Position numbers and translations under genes: made by a program
The notes under the pieces: generated by a model
Seen by the model: only the letters and a program-made list of their open reading frames with translations
The model's database searches: none
Told to the model about the DNA's origin: nothing
Source: Paractinoplanes durhamensis
Lineage (GTDB): Bacteria; Actinomycetota; Actinomycetes; Mycobacteriales; Micromonosporaceae
DNA: 64,000 bases
Reading direction: 5' to 3'
NCBI RefSeq assembly: GCF_016862175.1
Contig: NZ_BOML01000030.1
Location: forward strand, 37,192 to 101,191
Shown here: in pieces, positions 7,908 to 16,317 of the stretch
How positions within the stretch are numbered: the stretch's first letter is position 1
Layout: the number at the start of each line of letters is the position of its first letter

Positions 7908-8408
7908 ATGGACGCCAGAGACATCCTTACCGACGCCTTCGGGCGTCTGCCCGACCTGGTGCACGCCGCCGTGCACGACCTGACCCCCGAACAGCTCGGC
8001 TGGGCCCCGGCGCCCGGCGCCAACTCGATCGGTTGGCTGGTCTGGCACCTCACCCGGGTGCAGGACGATCACGTCGCCGACCTGATCGGCACCGAGCAGA
8101 TCTACCTCACCGGCGAGTGGGCGCCGCGCTTCGGCGCGCCCGCCGACCCGTCGGACATCGGCTACGGCCACTCCGCGGCCCAGGTCGCGGCGCTCGCCCC
8201 GGAGAGCGCGCAGGCCCTCGAGGACTACTACCGGGCGGTGCACGAGCGCACAGGTGAGTTCATCGCCGGCCTGACCGAGGACGACCTGGACCGGGTGGTC
8301 GACAAGGCCTGGGATCCGCCGGTCACGCTGGGCGTCCGGCTAATCAGCGTGGTCAACGACGACGCCCAGCACGCCGGTCAGGCGGCCTACGTCCGCGGCC
8401 TGCTCTGA
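7908..8408 (+). CDS. DinB/DUF664-type mycothiol transferase-like protein
   Basis: A 166-residue four-helix-bundle protein of the DinB superfamily. The family signature lies at residues 41-56 (IGWLVWHLTRVQDDH) with His47 as first metal ligand, and the last ligand is near the C-terminus in DDAQHAGQ. Members with this pattern in actinomycetes are thiol (mycothiol) S-transferases or metal-dependent hydrolases; activity here is inferred. A GGAG sequence inside the end of the previous gene serves as ribosome-binding site, so the two genes are coupled. A strong hairpin terminator follows. Confidence 0.85.
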   Translation: MDARDILTDAFGRLPDLVHAAVHDLTPEQLGWAPAPGANSIGWLVWHLTRVQDDHVADLIGTEQIYLTGEWAPRFGAPADPSDIGYGHSAAQVAALAPESAQALEDYYRAVHERTGEFIAGLTEDDLDRVVDKAWDPPVTLGVRLISVVNDDAQHAGQAAYVRGLL

Positions 8409-8420
8409 GTGCGTTTTCTT

Positions 8421-8450
8421 GCGGGTACGCGGTGACCACCGCGTACCCGC
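8421..8450. terminator. Bidirectional hairpin terminator
   Basis: GCGGGTACGCGGTG (8421-8434) and CACCGCGTACCCGC (8437-8450) form a perfect 14-bp stem. It is flanked by GTTTTCTT on the left and CTTTTC on the right, so it can stop transcription from both the plus-strand operon and the convergent minus-strand kinase operon. Confidence 0.85.
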
Positions 8451-8488
8451 CTTTTCATGCCCACGCCCGGGACCGCGACGCCGCGTAG

Positions 8489-9949
8489 TCAGGCCGAGGA
8501 CGGCTCGGTGAACGGGAGCCGGACCAGGAAGCGGGTGTCGCCCGGCTGCGACTTCAGGACGATGTCGCCGCCGTGGCCGTTGACCACGATGCGGTAGGAG
8601 ATGTCCAGGCCCAGGCCCGTTCCCTCGCCGACCGGCTTGGTGGTGAAGAACGGCTCGAAGACCCGCTTCTTCAGGTCCTCGGGCACGCCCGGGCCGGTGT
8701 CGCCGATCGAGACGACCAGGTAGTCGTCGTCCTTGTAGGTCTTGATGGTCAGCGTGCCGACGCCGTTCATGGCCTGTACCGCGTTGTCGATCAGGTTGGT
8801 CCACACCTGGTTGAGCTCGGCCGGGTGGGACGGGATCTGCGGGAGCGTACGGTCGAAGTCCTTGACCACCGTGATGCCGTCGCCGATCTTGTGGTTGAGC
8901 ATCACCAGGGTGGATTTGAGGCCGCCGTGCACGTCGATCCACTGGTGTGCGGCCCGGTCCATCTGCGAGTACTGCTTGGCCGCGTTGACCAGCGACGACA
9001 CCCGGCCGGTGGCGTCCTCGATGTCGGTCATCAGCTGCTCGGTCTCGAGCGCGTAGCCGATCCAGTGGATGGCCTGGTCGAGCAGCTCGGGCGAGCCGAC
9101 CTTGACCACGATGTCGTCGAGGCAGTCGAGGTCGATGCCGGCCTGGGCGAACACCGGCGCGATGTCCCAGCCGCCGGTGACCTGGTGCTGGTCCATCCAG
9201 TCGCCGAGCTCGTCCTCGCGGTCGGCGGCCTGCATGGCGGTCAGCGACGGCGCCTTCGAGGCCTTCTCGATGACCTCCTCCTGCAGCTCGACGAGCGCGT
9301 CGAGCCGGTCGGCGGGGACCTTGCCGGAGGCGAGCTTGCCGAGCTTGTGCCGCATGCCGGCAACCCGCTGACGGAGCACGGCGGTGGCCCGGGAGGCGGC
9401 CGCGGCCGGGTTGTTGAGCTCGTGCATGAGGCCGGCCGACAGCGCGCCGAGGGCCTGCAGCCGCTGCCGCTCGCTGATCGCGGCGGCCGAGCTGCGCATC
9501 CCCATGACCAGGCCTTCGAGCAGGTGGATCGCCATCGGGAACCACTCGCGCATCATGTGCCCGAAGTCTTCCGCCGACATCACGAAGAAGTCGGCGTCGT
9601 CGAGCGCCCGCATGGTCGCCTGGTTGGTGCGGAGCACGCCGTCGTCGCGCAGGTAGGACTGGGTGGCGCCCATGTAGACGCCGCGCTGCTCGGTGCGGAC
9701 CGTCTGCACCTCGTCCTGGCCGACCTTGCGGGTCAGCGCGATCGTGCCGCTGAGCAGCACGTAGAACTGGTCGGCCGGGTCGCCCTCCCGGCACACGACG
9801 CCGCCGGCCGGCATGTGCATGGTGCAGCCGTGCGCGGCGATCCATGCGAGCTGCTCGTCGGTCAGCTTCTCGAACAGGAACAGGGTGCGAAGCTCGGCGG
9901 TCGTCAACATGCCGGGCTCGCAGGGGACCAACTTGACTACGTCAGTCAT
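8489..9949 (-). CDS. Sensor histidine kinase with N-terminal cyclic-nucleotide-binding domain
   Basis: A 486-residue soluble kinase. Residues about 22-140 form a Crp/cNMP-binding domain (REGDPADQFYVLLSGTIAL). A dimerisation helix follows with the phospho-acceptor His176 in LSAGLMHELNNPAAA. The ATPase domain has the N box (QVWTNLIDNAVQAM), DTGPGVP, FEPFFTTK and GTGLGLD. There is no membrane segment, so it senses a cytoplasmic signal. Its ATG overlaps the stop of the receiver-flavoprotein gene (TAATG), so they are translated together and the kinase most likely phosphorylates that receiver. The cNMP domain lies on the kinase, whereas related reductases carry it on the enzyme itself. Confidence 0.92.
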   Translation of the reverse strand: MTDVVKLVPCEPGMLTTAELRTLFLFEKLTDEQLAWIAAHGCTMHMPAGGVVCREGDPADQFYVLLSGTIALTRKVGQDEVQTVRTEQRGVYMGATQSYLRDDGVLRTNQATMRALDDADFFVMSAEDFGHMMREWFPMAIHLLEGLVMGMRSSAAAISERQRLQALGALSAGLMHELNNPAAAASRATAVLRQRVAGMRHKLGKLASGKVPADRLDALVELQEEVIEKASKAPSLTAMQAADREDELGDWMDQHQVTGGWDIAPVFAQAGIDLDCLDDIVVKVGSPELLDQAIHWIGYALETEQLMTDIEDATGRVSSLVNAAKQYSQMDRAAHQWIDVHGGLKSTLVMLNHKIGDGITVVKDFDRTLPQIPSHPAELNQVWTNLIDNAVQAMNGVGTLTIKTYKDDDYLVVSIGDTGPGVPEDLKKRVFEPFFTTKPVGEGTGLGLDISYRIVVNGHGGDIVLKSQPGDTRFLVRLPFTEPSSA

Positions 9950-11622
9950 TACTGCGCCTCCAGGTAACGATGGACCAGCGTGACGGCCATCGCGCCCTCG
10001 CCGACCGCCGAGGCCACCCGTTTCACCGAGTTGGCCCGGACGTCGCCGGCGGCAAAGATGCCGGGAACACTGCACTCCAGGTAGAACGGATCGCGGTCCC
10101 GATCCCATCCCGCCGGACGGGATCCGTTGGCCAGCAGGTCGGGGCCGGTGAAGACGAAACCCTTGTCGTCGCGGGCCACGGTCTCGCCGAGCCAGTCCGT
10201 ACGCGGCTCGGCACCGATGAAGATGAAGAGCGCGCCGCATTCGACGGTGGTCTCCAGCGTGCCCTTGTTCTCGCAGATGGTGATGGCCTGCAGGTGGCCG
10301 TCGCCGTGCGCGCTGAGCACCTCGCAGCGGGTCCGGACCTCGATGTTTTCCGTTTGGCCGAGCTGCTGGATCAGGTAGTACGACATCGACGCCTCGAGCG
10401 ACTCGCCGCGAACCAGCAGCGTGACCTTCTTCGCGTAGCGGGCGAAGAACAGCGCGGCCTGCCCGGCCGAGTTGGCGCCGCCGACGATGTAGACGTCGGC
10501 GCCCGCGCAGGCCGGCCCCTCGGTGGAGGCGGAGCCGTAGTAGACGCCGGAGCCGGTGAGCCGGGCCACCCCGTCGGCGGACAGCGGGCGGTAGGCGACG
10601 CCGGTGGCGAGCAGGATCGCGTGCGCGGAGATCTCGCCGCCGTCGGCGAAGGTGAGGGTGCGGGCCGAGCCGTCCAGCCGCAGGCCGGTGACCTCGCGGG
10701 TGTTGACCACCTCGGCGTCGAACTTGCCGGCCTGCCGGCGGGCCCGGTCGGTGAGCTGGGCGCCGGAGATGCCGTCCGGGAAGCCCAGGTAGTTTTCGAT
10801 CCGGGAGCTCTGCCCGGCCTGGCCGCCGACCGCCTGCCGCTCGACCATCAGCGTCTTGAGGCCCTCGGAGGCGCCGTAGACGGCGGCGCCGAGCCCGGCC
10901 GGCCCGCCACCCACGATGATCAGGTCGTAGAAGTCGCGGCCGGGGGTGGTGGACAGGCCGGCCGCCTCGGCGACGTCGGCGGTGCTCGGCCGGGCCATCG
11001 CCCGGCCGTCCGCGGTGACCACGAGCGGCACCGACTCGGCGCCGACCCCGGCCGCCTCGAGCAGCCGGCGGCCTTCCGGCTCGTCGGAGGCGAACCACCG
11101 ATAGGGCACCAGGTTGCGGGCCAGGAAGTCGCGGATCGCGTAGGACGGCTCGCTCCAGCGGTGCCCGACGACCCGGATGTCCTCGATCTCCCGGTCGCCG
11201 GTGACCTGCCACGCGTCGAGCAGGGCGTCGAGCACCGGATAGAGCTTCTCCTCCGGCGGGTCCCACGGCTTGAGAAGGTAGTGGTCGACGTCGACCACGT
11301 TGATCGCCTGGATGGCGGCGTCGGTGTCGGCGTAGGCGGTCAGCAGCGCCCGGCGGGCGTTGGGGAACAGGTCCATCGCCTGCTCCAGGAACTCGATGCC
11401 GTTCATCTGCGGCATCCGGTAGTCGGCCAGGATGACGGCCACCCGGCCGCCACGCAGCTTCAACTCCTTGAGGGCGTCGAGCGCCTCGGAGGCCGAGGAG
11501 GCGCGCACGATCCGGTATTGCTCGCCGTATTTACGGCGCAGGTCGCGGGCGATGGCCCGGGACACCGAGGGGTCGTCGTCGACGGTCAGGATGGCGGGAT
11601 GGCCCATGCTGTCAAGCCCCAT
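9949..11622 (-). CDS. Response regulator fused to thioredoxin-reductase-like flavoprotein
   Basis: A 557-residue fusion. Residues 8-130 are a CheY-like receiver with DDD (15-17), phospho-acceptor Asp67 (ADYRMPQ), Thr94 and Lys118 (LLKPWD). A vestigial thioredoxin-fold segment follows (about 140-220; RDFLARNLVPYRWF). The rest is an FAD/NAD(P) pyridine nucleotide-disulphide oxidoreductase: IIVGGGPAGLGAAV binds FAD, YIVGGANSAGQAA binds NAD(P)H, and IFAAGDVR is the FAD closing motif. The CxxC redox pair of true thioredoxin reductases is replaced by YYGSASTEGPAC, so it is not a normal disulphide reductase. Start is ATG 11622 or 11607. It lies between the NAD kinase and the kinase gene. Confidence 0.9.
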   Translation of the reverse strand: MGLDSMGHPAILTVDDDPSVSRAIARDLRRKYGEQYRIVRASSASEALDALKELKLRGGRVAVILADYRMPQMNGIEFLEQAMDLFPNARRALLTAYADTDAAIQAINVVDVDHYLLKPWDPPEEKLYPVLDALLDAWQVTGDREIEDIRVVGHRWSEPSYAIRDFLARNLVPYRWFASDEPEGRRLLEAAGVGAESVPLVVTADGRAMARPSTADVAEAAGLSTTPGRDFYDLIIVGGGPAGLGAAVYGASEGLKTLMVERQAVGGQAGQSSRIENYLGFPDGISGAQLTDRARRQAGKFDAEVVNTREVTGLRLDGSARTLTFADGGEISAHAILLATGVAYRPLSADGVARLTGSGVYYGSASTEGPACAGADVYIVGGANSAGQAALFFARYAKKVTLLVRGESLEASMSYYLIQQLGQTENIEVRTRCEVLSAHGDGHLQAITICENKGTLETTVECGALFIFIGAEPRTDWLGETVARDDKGFVFTGPDLLANGSRPAGWDRDRDPFYLECSVPGIFAAGDVRANSVKRVASAVGEGAMAVTLVHRYLEAQ

Positions 11623-12769
11623 CTGTTCGCAGGTCGGAGAACTCCGGGTGGCGGTCCAGGTAGCCGGTGACGAACGGGCAGGTGGCCACGACCGGGGTGG
11701 CGCGGGCGCGGGCGTCCTCCAGCGCGGCCGAGGCGAGGCGGGACGCCAGGCCCTGGCCGGAGAAGGTCTGCTCGATCTCGGTGTGCATCAGCTCGATCTT
11801 CCCGCCGTGCCGCCGGTAGTGCAGCACCCCGGCGACCTCGCCGCCGAGCAGGATCTCGTAGCGGCGGCGCTCGAAGCTGTCGACGACGACCGCGTCGGCG
11901 GCCGGTTCGGGCCGGCCGACCTGGGCGCTGCCCTCGACCCGCAGCTTGCGCCGGGCCCGCTCGTAGAACGAGGTGCCACCGAGCCGGACCACCTGGGCGG
12001 CGGACGGCACCGGCTCGATCTTGAGCCGGTCGTCGGGCCCGGCGTAGCCCTCGATGATCCCGTCCACCTCGATGGCGAGCCGCCCGCTGGTGGGCAGCAC
12101 GATCAGCTCCAGCGCTTCGGAGAGGGCCAGCATCAGCGAACGGTTGAACGACGAGTGCGCGGCCGAGGCGCTGACGATCAGGCCTTCGACGTTGGGCGAG
12201 ACGATCGGGCCGCCGGCCGAGAACGAATACGCCGTGGAGCCGGTCGGCGTCGCCACGATCACCGCGTCGGCCGCGTAGTTGACGAAGTTTTTGTCCTCGA
12301 CGGTGATGCCGACCGCGGCGAGCCCGTCCCCCGGCACCCGGACCAGGGCGATGTCGTTGAACGCGGACACCTCCCGCCCGTCCGGCAGGACGGTGCGCAC
12401 CGCGGTGCGCGACTCGATGGTGAACCGGTGCTCGTCGATGACCGACAGCGCGCCCGCGAGGTCGGGCAGGTCGACCTCGGCTAGGAAGCCGAGCCGCCCG
12501 ACGTTGACCCCGAGGACCGGCGTCTTGCGCCCCTCGACGAGCCGCATGGTGCGCAGCATGGTGCCGTCGCCACCCAGGCTGACCAGCAGGCCGGCCCGCT
12601 CGACCATCTCCTCGGGGCTGACCGCGACGGCCTCGCAGTCGATCCGGTTGATCTCGTCGTGCAGCCCGAGCACGGTGACCTCGCGGCGGGTGGCCCACTC
12701 GACGATGGCGTCGATGGCCGAGCCGCAGTCGCGCCGGGGGTGCAGCACCAACCCGACGACCTTGATCAT
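11612..12769 (-). CDS. NAD kinase fused to a C-terminal GNAT-like domain
   Basis: Residues about 1-285 are an ATP-NAD kinase: the ATP-binding GGDGTMLR motif, GVNVGRLGFLAEV, the second motif ATPTGSTAYSFSAGGPIV and the C-terminal beta-sandwich. This makes NADP+ from NAD+. Normal members end near residue 290-300; here some 95 further residues follow, resembling the small GNAT domain of YjdJ/NATD1 type (GVLHYRRHGGKIELMHTEI, then FSGQGLASRLASAAL as the acetyl-CoA loop). ATG 12769 is chosen; 12775 and 12814 are in-frame alternatives. The stop overlaps the next gene, linking NADP(H) supply to the flavoprotein. I leave out a symbol because a second NAD kinase may exist in the genome. Confidence 0.88.
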   Translation of the reverse strand: MIKVVGLVLHPRRDCGSAIDAIVEWATRREVTVLGLHDEINRIDCEAVAVSPEEMVERAGLLVSLGGDGTMLRTMRLVEGRKTPVLGVNVGRLGFLAEVDLPDLAGALSVIDEHRFTIESRTAVRTVLPDGREVSAFNDIALVRVPGDGLAAVGITVEDKNFVNYAADAVIVATPTGSTAYSFSAGGPIVSPNVEGLIVSASAAHSSFNRSLMLALSEALELIVLPTSGRLAIEVDGIIEGYAGPDDRLKIEPVPSAAQVVRLGGTSFYERARRKLRVEGSAQVGRPEPAADAVVVDSFERRRYEILLGGEVAGVLHYRRHGGKIELMHTEIEQTFSGQGLASRLASAALEDARARATPVVATCPFVTGYLDRHPEFSDLRTDGA

Positions 12770-12935
12770 GCCCATCCCGCGTACCCCGTCCTCCGGAAAG
12801 AACCAGCCTTGCACGACCTGCCTATCGGCGGCGAGGGCAAGGGATCGAGGACACGCAGCAGGCTGCCTTCAGTCCTGTCAAGGGTGGCGGAGGGGCGGTT
12901 GGAAGGGATGACCGGGCATGTTTCTTAAGTGTTTC

Positions 12936-12984
12936 TTGACAGCGTTGTCACACATAGACAGACTCCGATCAAGAGAGCGCTCTC
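12936..12984 (+). promoter_or_regulatory. Promoter region with GAGAGCGCTCTC palindrome upstream of the secreted protease
   Basis: A consensus -35 hexamer TTGACA lies at 12936-12941; the matching -10 is not clear (12955-12964 is the candidate area). The perfect palindrome GAGAGCGCTCTC at 12973-12984 shares the AGCGCT core with the palindrome at 43-60 and with LacI-family CebR-type operators. It sits 35 bp before the protease ATG, well placed to block transcription or initiation. The 244 bp between the NAD kinase start and the protease hold no other gene. Confidence 0.5.
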
Positions 12985-13019
12985 CTTCCTCACATTCCCC
13001 TGCGTGGAAGGACTCCCCC

Positions 13020-14519
13020 ATGCGTCGAAGAATGCTGGCGATCGCCGCGGCGACGATCACGGCCATCACTCTGACCCCACAACCCGCGCCCGCCGCTCCG
13101 CTGCAAACCGACATCGCGCCCGGCATGCTCGCCGCCATGCGTCGCGACCTCAAGCTCGACGACAACCAGATCGCGGTGCGGTTGCGCACCGAGGCGGCGG
13201 CGCCGGTCATCGAGAAGCGGTTGTCGGCCCGGCTCGGCTCCGCCTTCGCGGGCGCCTGGATCCCGGACGGGGCGTCGAAACTCACGGTCGCGGTGACTTC
13301 CGCTTCGGCCGAGGCTTCGGTACGCGCGGAAGGCGCCAACCCTATTCGCGTACGCCGGGGAGCCGCTGACCTTGCTGCCACCCGTACCCAATTGGACCGC
13401 AACGCATCGCACGCAGCGCAAGCGGGCGTCCGGGGTTGGCATGTCGACGTGCCCGGCAACCGCGTCGTCGTCCTGGCGAAGCCGGGCGCGGAAAGCGCGG
13501 CTCGGAAGTTCGCGCAGGGCGCCGAGGTCACCGTTGAATCACTCGCCGAACAGCCCCGGACGATGTACGACATTCGCGGCGGCGACCAGTACGTGATCAA
13601 CGGCAACACGCTCTGCTCGGTCGGGTTCGCGGTGGCCGGCGGGTTCGTCAGCGCCGGGCACTGCGGCGGCACCGGCAGTCCCACGCTCGGTTACAACAAC
13701 ATCAGCCAGGGCACGTTCGCCGGCTCGTCGTTCCCGGGCAACGACTACTCGTGGATCCGCACGAACGGCAACTGGACGCCGCAACCGTGGGTGAACAACT
13801 ACGCCGGCGGCAACGTCGTGGTGGCCGGCTCCGCGGACGCCGCGATCGGCAGCTCGATCTGCCACTCGGGCCGCACGTCCGGCTGGCGCTGCGGCACCCT
13901 GCTGGGAAGAAACGAGACAATTGTGTACGCCCAGGGCTCCGTCTCCGGGCTCTCGCGCAGCAACGCGTGCGCCGAACCGGGCGACTCCGGCGGGTCATGG
14001 ATCTCCGGCAACCAGGCACAGGGCGTGACGTCCGGCGGCACCGGCAACTGCACCTCCGGCGGCACGATGTGGTTCCAGCCGGTGAACGAGATCCTCAGCA
14101 CCTACGGTCTGTCGCTGACCACCAGCGGCGGCGGCAGCACCAACTCGCTGATCAGCGACTGGAACGGCAAGTGCATCGACGTGCCGAACGCCAACTTCTC
14201 CGACGGCGTGCCGCTGCAGATGTGGGGGTGCAACGGGACGGGAGCGCAGAAGTGGACGTTCACCAACGGCACCCTGCAGACGTCGAACAACAAGTGCATC
14301 GACGTGGCGTGGGGCTCGACGGCCAACGGTGCGGTCATCCAGATCGCCAACTGCAGCGGCAACGCGGCCCAGCAGTTCGTCCTCTCGGCCGCCGGTGACC
14401 TGGTGAACCCGCAGGCCAACAAGTGTGTCGACATCAACGGCTGGAACGGCAACGACGGCGCGAACCTGGTTCTGTGGGACTGCACCGGCGGCGCCAACCA
14501 GAAGTGGCACCGCGGGTAA
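13020..14519 (+). CDS. Secreted S1-family (streptogrisin-like) protease with ricin-B lectin domain
   Basis: A 499-residue exported pre-pro-enzyme. Signal peptide 1-26 (ends APAAP), then a pro-region (about 27-185) of the alpha-lytic protease type. The protease domain has His214 in SAGHCGG, Asp242 in GNDYSW and Ser323 in EPGDSGGSW, with Cys199/Cys215, Cys281/Cys291 and a further pair placed for disulphides as in streptogrisins. After a Gly/Ser linker, residues about 375-499 form a ricin-B/CBM13 trefoil with three CIDV/CVDI repeats and QKW motifs. GGAAGGA precedes the ATG at 13020; a longer frame from 12918 would place residues before the signal peptide. It probably degrades protein in carbohydrate-rich targets such as cell walls. 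Confidence 0.92.
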   Translation: MRRRMLAIAAATITAITLTPQPAPAAPLQTDIAPGMLAAMRRDLKLDDNQIAVRLRTEAAAPVIEKRLSARLGSAFAGAWIPDGASKLTVAVTSASAEASVRAEGANPIRVRRGAADLAATRTQLDRNASHAAQAGVRGWHVDVPGNRVVVLAKPGAESAARKFAQGAEVTVESLAEQPRTMYDIRGGDQYVINGNTLCSVGFAVAGGFVSAGHCGGTGSPTLGYNNISQGTFAGSSFPGNDYSWIRTNGNWTPQPWVNNYAGGNVVVAGSADAAIGSSICHSGRTSGWRCGTLLGRNETIVYAQGSVSGLSRSNACAEPGDSGGSWISGNQAQGVTSGGTGNCTSGGTMWFQPVNEILSTYGLSLTTSGGGSTNSLISDWNGKCIDVPNANFSDGVPLQMWGCNGTGAQKWTFTNGTLQTSNNKCIDVAWGSTANGAVIQIANCSGNAAQQFVLSAAGDLVNPQANKCVDINGWNGNDGANLVLWDCTGGANQKWHRG

Positions 14520-14647
14520 TCGAGCGCGGGCAAACGGGCAGAAGCACCTTAACGGAACCGTAAAAGATCAGGTTCGACTGGGCGCATCGGCGGGCTGCTT
14601 CAGAGGATGGCCAGGTCCCCCTAGCCGATCTTTGGAGTATCCCGACG

Positions 14648-16261
14648 ATGCGGAAACGAACTCTCCTCTTCACTGTCGTCGCTGCGGTGGCGGCCGCGAC
14701 GACGACCTGGATCGCCCTGCCGGCCTCCGCCGCAGCACCGACCGCATCCCTGCGCACGGTGTCGGACTGGGGTAGCGGCTGGCAGGACGAGGTGACCGTC
14801 AGTAACACCGGGGCGGCGGCCATGACGGCGTGGAAGGTGGAGTTCGATCTGCCGGCGGGAGCGGCGATCGGCAGTTACTGGGAAACGGAGATGACCGTCT
14901 CGGGGCGACACGTCACCTTCGCGAACCGGGGATGGAACGGGGCGCTGGCCGTCGGAGCGAAGGCGACCTTCGGGTTCGTCGGCTCCGGCGGTCAGCCCAC
15001 CGGTTGCAAGGTCAACGGCTTGCCGTGCAACGGGGTCGTCTCCCCCACCACCGCGGCACCGACCACGCCCACGCTGAAGCCCACGACGGTTGCGCCCACC
15101 ACCGTCGCGCCGACGCCGACCACGGTCGCGCCGACCACCACCGCCCCCAAGGCGGACGTGCCGCCCGCGTCGAACCTGCTCCCGGTCACGGTGAAGAACA
15201 ACACCGGCCGTAGCGAGTCGGTCTTCCTCTACCTGCTCGGCGTCAACCTGGCGACCGGCAAGCTCGGCTACGTGAACGCGGCCGGCACCTTCACCGCCTG
15301 GACCGGCGGCGGCACCGTCCCGGTGCCCGCGCCGGACGTGTCGATCGCCGGCCCGGCCAACGGCGGCAGCACCACGATCAAGATGCCGAAGGGCCTCTCC
15401 GGCCGGCTGTACATGTCGTTCGGCCAGAAGCTCGACTTCCGCCTGACGACGGATGGCCTGGTCCAGCCCGCGCCGTGGGCGGGCGGCGACCCCAACCACG
15501 ACATCCTGTTCGACTGGAGCGAGTTCACCCTCGACGCCGGCGGCCTGTTCCTGAACAGCTCGCAGGTCGACATGTTCGCGGTCCCGCACATCGTCAGCGT
15601 CACCGGCGGCACCGGCGTGACCCTCTCCACCGGCGAGCTGAAGTCCGGCGGCCGGCAGAACGTCATCAACGCCGTGAAGGCGAACGGCGACTTCGCGAAG
15701 AGCGTGGTCACCCGGGCCGACGGCACGGTCCTGCGGGTCCTGGCCCCCGGTAAGGCGGCCGACGCCGGCCTGATGAGCCCGACCTACCTGGACTCGTACA
15801 TCAACAGCGCCTGGAACGCCTACGCGAGCAAGACCCTCACCGTCGTGCCGTTCGGCGACCAGCCCAACAACAAGTTCTCCGGGCGGACCAGCGGCACGGT
15901 CATGAACTTCACCGACACCACCGGCAAGACGGTGGCGTCCTTCAACAAGCCGTCGACGGCCAACGTGTGGGGTTGCGACGGCGCCCTCGGTGCCCCGAAC
16001 GACCAGGTGGTCGGCCCGATCGCCCGCACCCTGTGCGCCGCCCTGACCCGCGGCACCCTGGGCACCTTGGACACCCAGCCGAGCGGCACCGCCGCCGACT
16101 TCTACAAGAACAACCCCGCCGACGTGTACGCCAAGGTCATCCACGAGAACATGATCGACGGCAAGGCGTACGCGTTCGCGTTCGACGACGTCCAGAACCA
16201 GGAATCCCTGGTCCACGACGGCGATCCGCGCACCGCCACCATCACGATGACCCCGTTCTGA
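14648..16261 (+). CDS. Secreted GH64 beta-1,3-glucanase with CBM2
   Basis: A 537-residue secreted glucanase. Signal peptide 1-29 (LPASAAA). Residues about 30-128 are a CBM2-type cellulose/chitin-binding module (SDWGSGWQDEVTVSNTG, FANRGWNGAL, flanking Trp). A Thr/Pro-rich linker (about 129-168, with repeated APTT units) leads to the GH64 domain (about 170-537), recognisable from LPVTVKNNTG, LYMSFGQKLDF and HDILFDWSEFTL. GH64 enzymes release laminaripentaose from beta-1,3-glucan. With the upstream lectin-protease it forms a likely set for attacking fungal or plant cell walls. No ribosome-binding site stronger than GGAG at 14634 is seen. A terminator follows. Confidence 0.92.
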   Translation: MRKRTLLFTVVAAVAAATTTWIALPASAAAPTASLRTVSDWGSGWQDEVTVSNTGAAAMTAWKVEFDLPAGAAIGSYWETEMTVSGRHVTFANRGWNGALAVGAKATFGFVGSGGQPTGCKVNGLPCNGVVSPTTAAPTTPTLKPTTVAPTTVAPTPTTVAPTTTAPKADVPPASNLLPVTVKNNTGRSESVFLYLLGVNLATGKLGYVNAAGTFTAWTGGGTVPVPAPDVSIAGPANGGSTTIKMPKGLSGRLYMSFGQKLDFRLTTDGLVQPAPWAGGDPNHDILFDWSEFTLDAGGLFLNSSQVDMFAVPHIVSVTGGTGVTLSTGELKSGGRQNVINAVKANGDFAKSVVTRADGTVLRVLAPGKAADAGLMSPTYLDSYINSAWNAYASKTLTVVPFGDQPNNKFSGRTSGTVMNFTDTTGKTVASFNKPSTANVWGCDGALGAPNDQVVGPIARTLCAALTRGTLGTLDTQPSGTAADFYKNNPADVYAKVIHENMIDGKAYAFAFDDVQNQESLVHDGDPRTATITMTPF

Positions 16262-16283
16262 TCCGTATCTTCTCTTCGCCCTG

Positions 16284-16317
16284 ACGTGCGGGCCCCGCTC
16301 CGGCGGGGCCCTCACGT
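16284..16317. terminator. Hairpin terminator between convergent GH64 and GNAT genes
   Basis: A 15-bp stem (ACGTGCGGGCCCCGC, 16284-16298, with its partner at 16303-16317; one mismatch) closes a TCCG loop and is followed by GATTTTC. It overlaps the stop codon of the GNAT gene and can serve both strands. Confidence 0.82.

Noticed and set aside
8489..11266. A single 925-codon frame that would fuse upstream sequence to the cNMP kinase
   Set aside because: The first 439 codons are the wrong frame of the receiver-flavoprotein gene; the kinase has its own ATG at 9949.
15050..15180. ACC/GCC-rich repeats inside the GH64 gene as a CRISPR or tandem array
   Set aside because: They encode the Thr/Pro linker; units are imperfect and in frame, without spacers.
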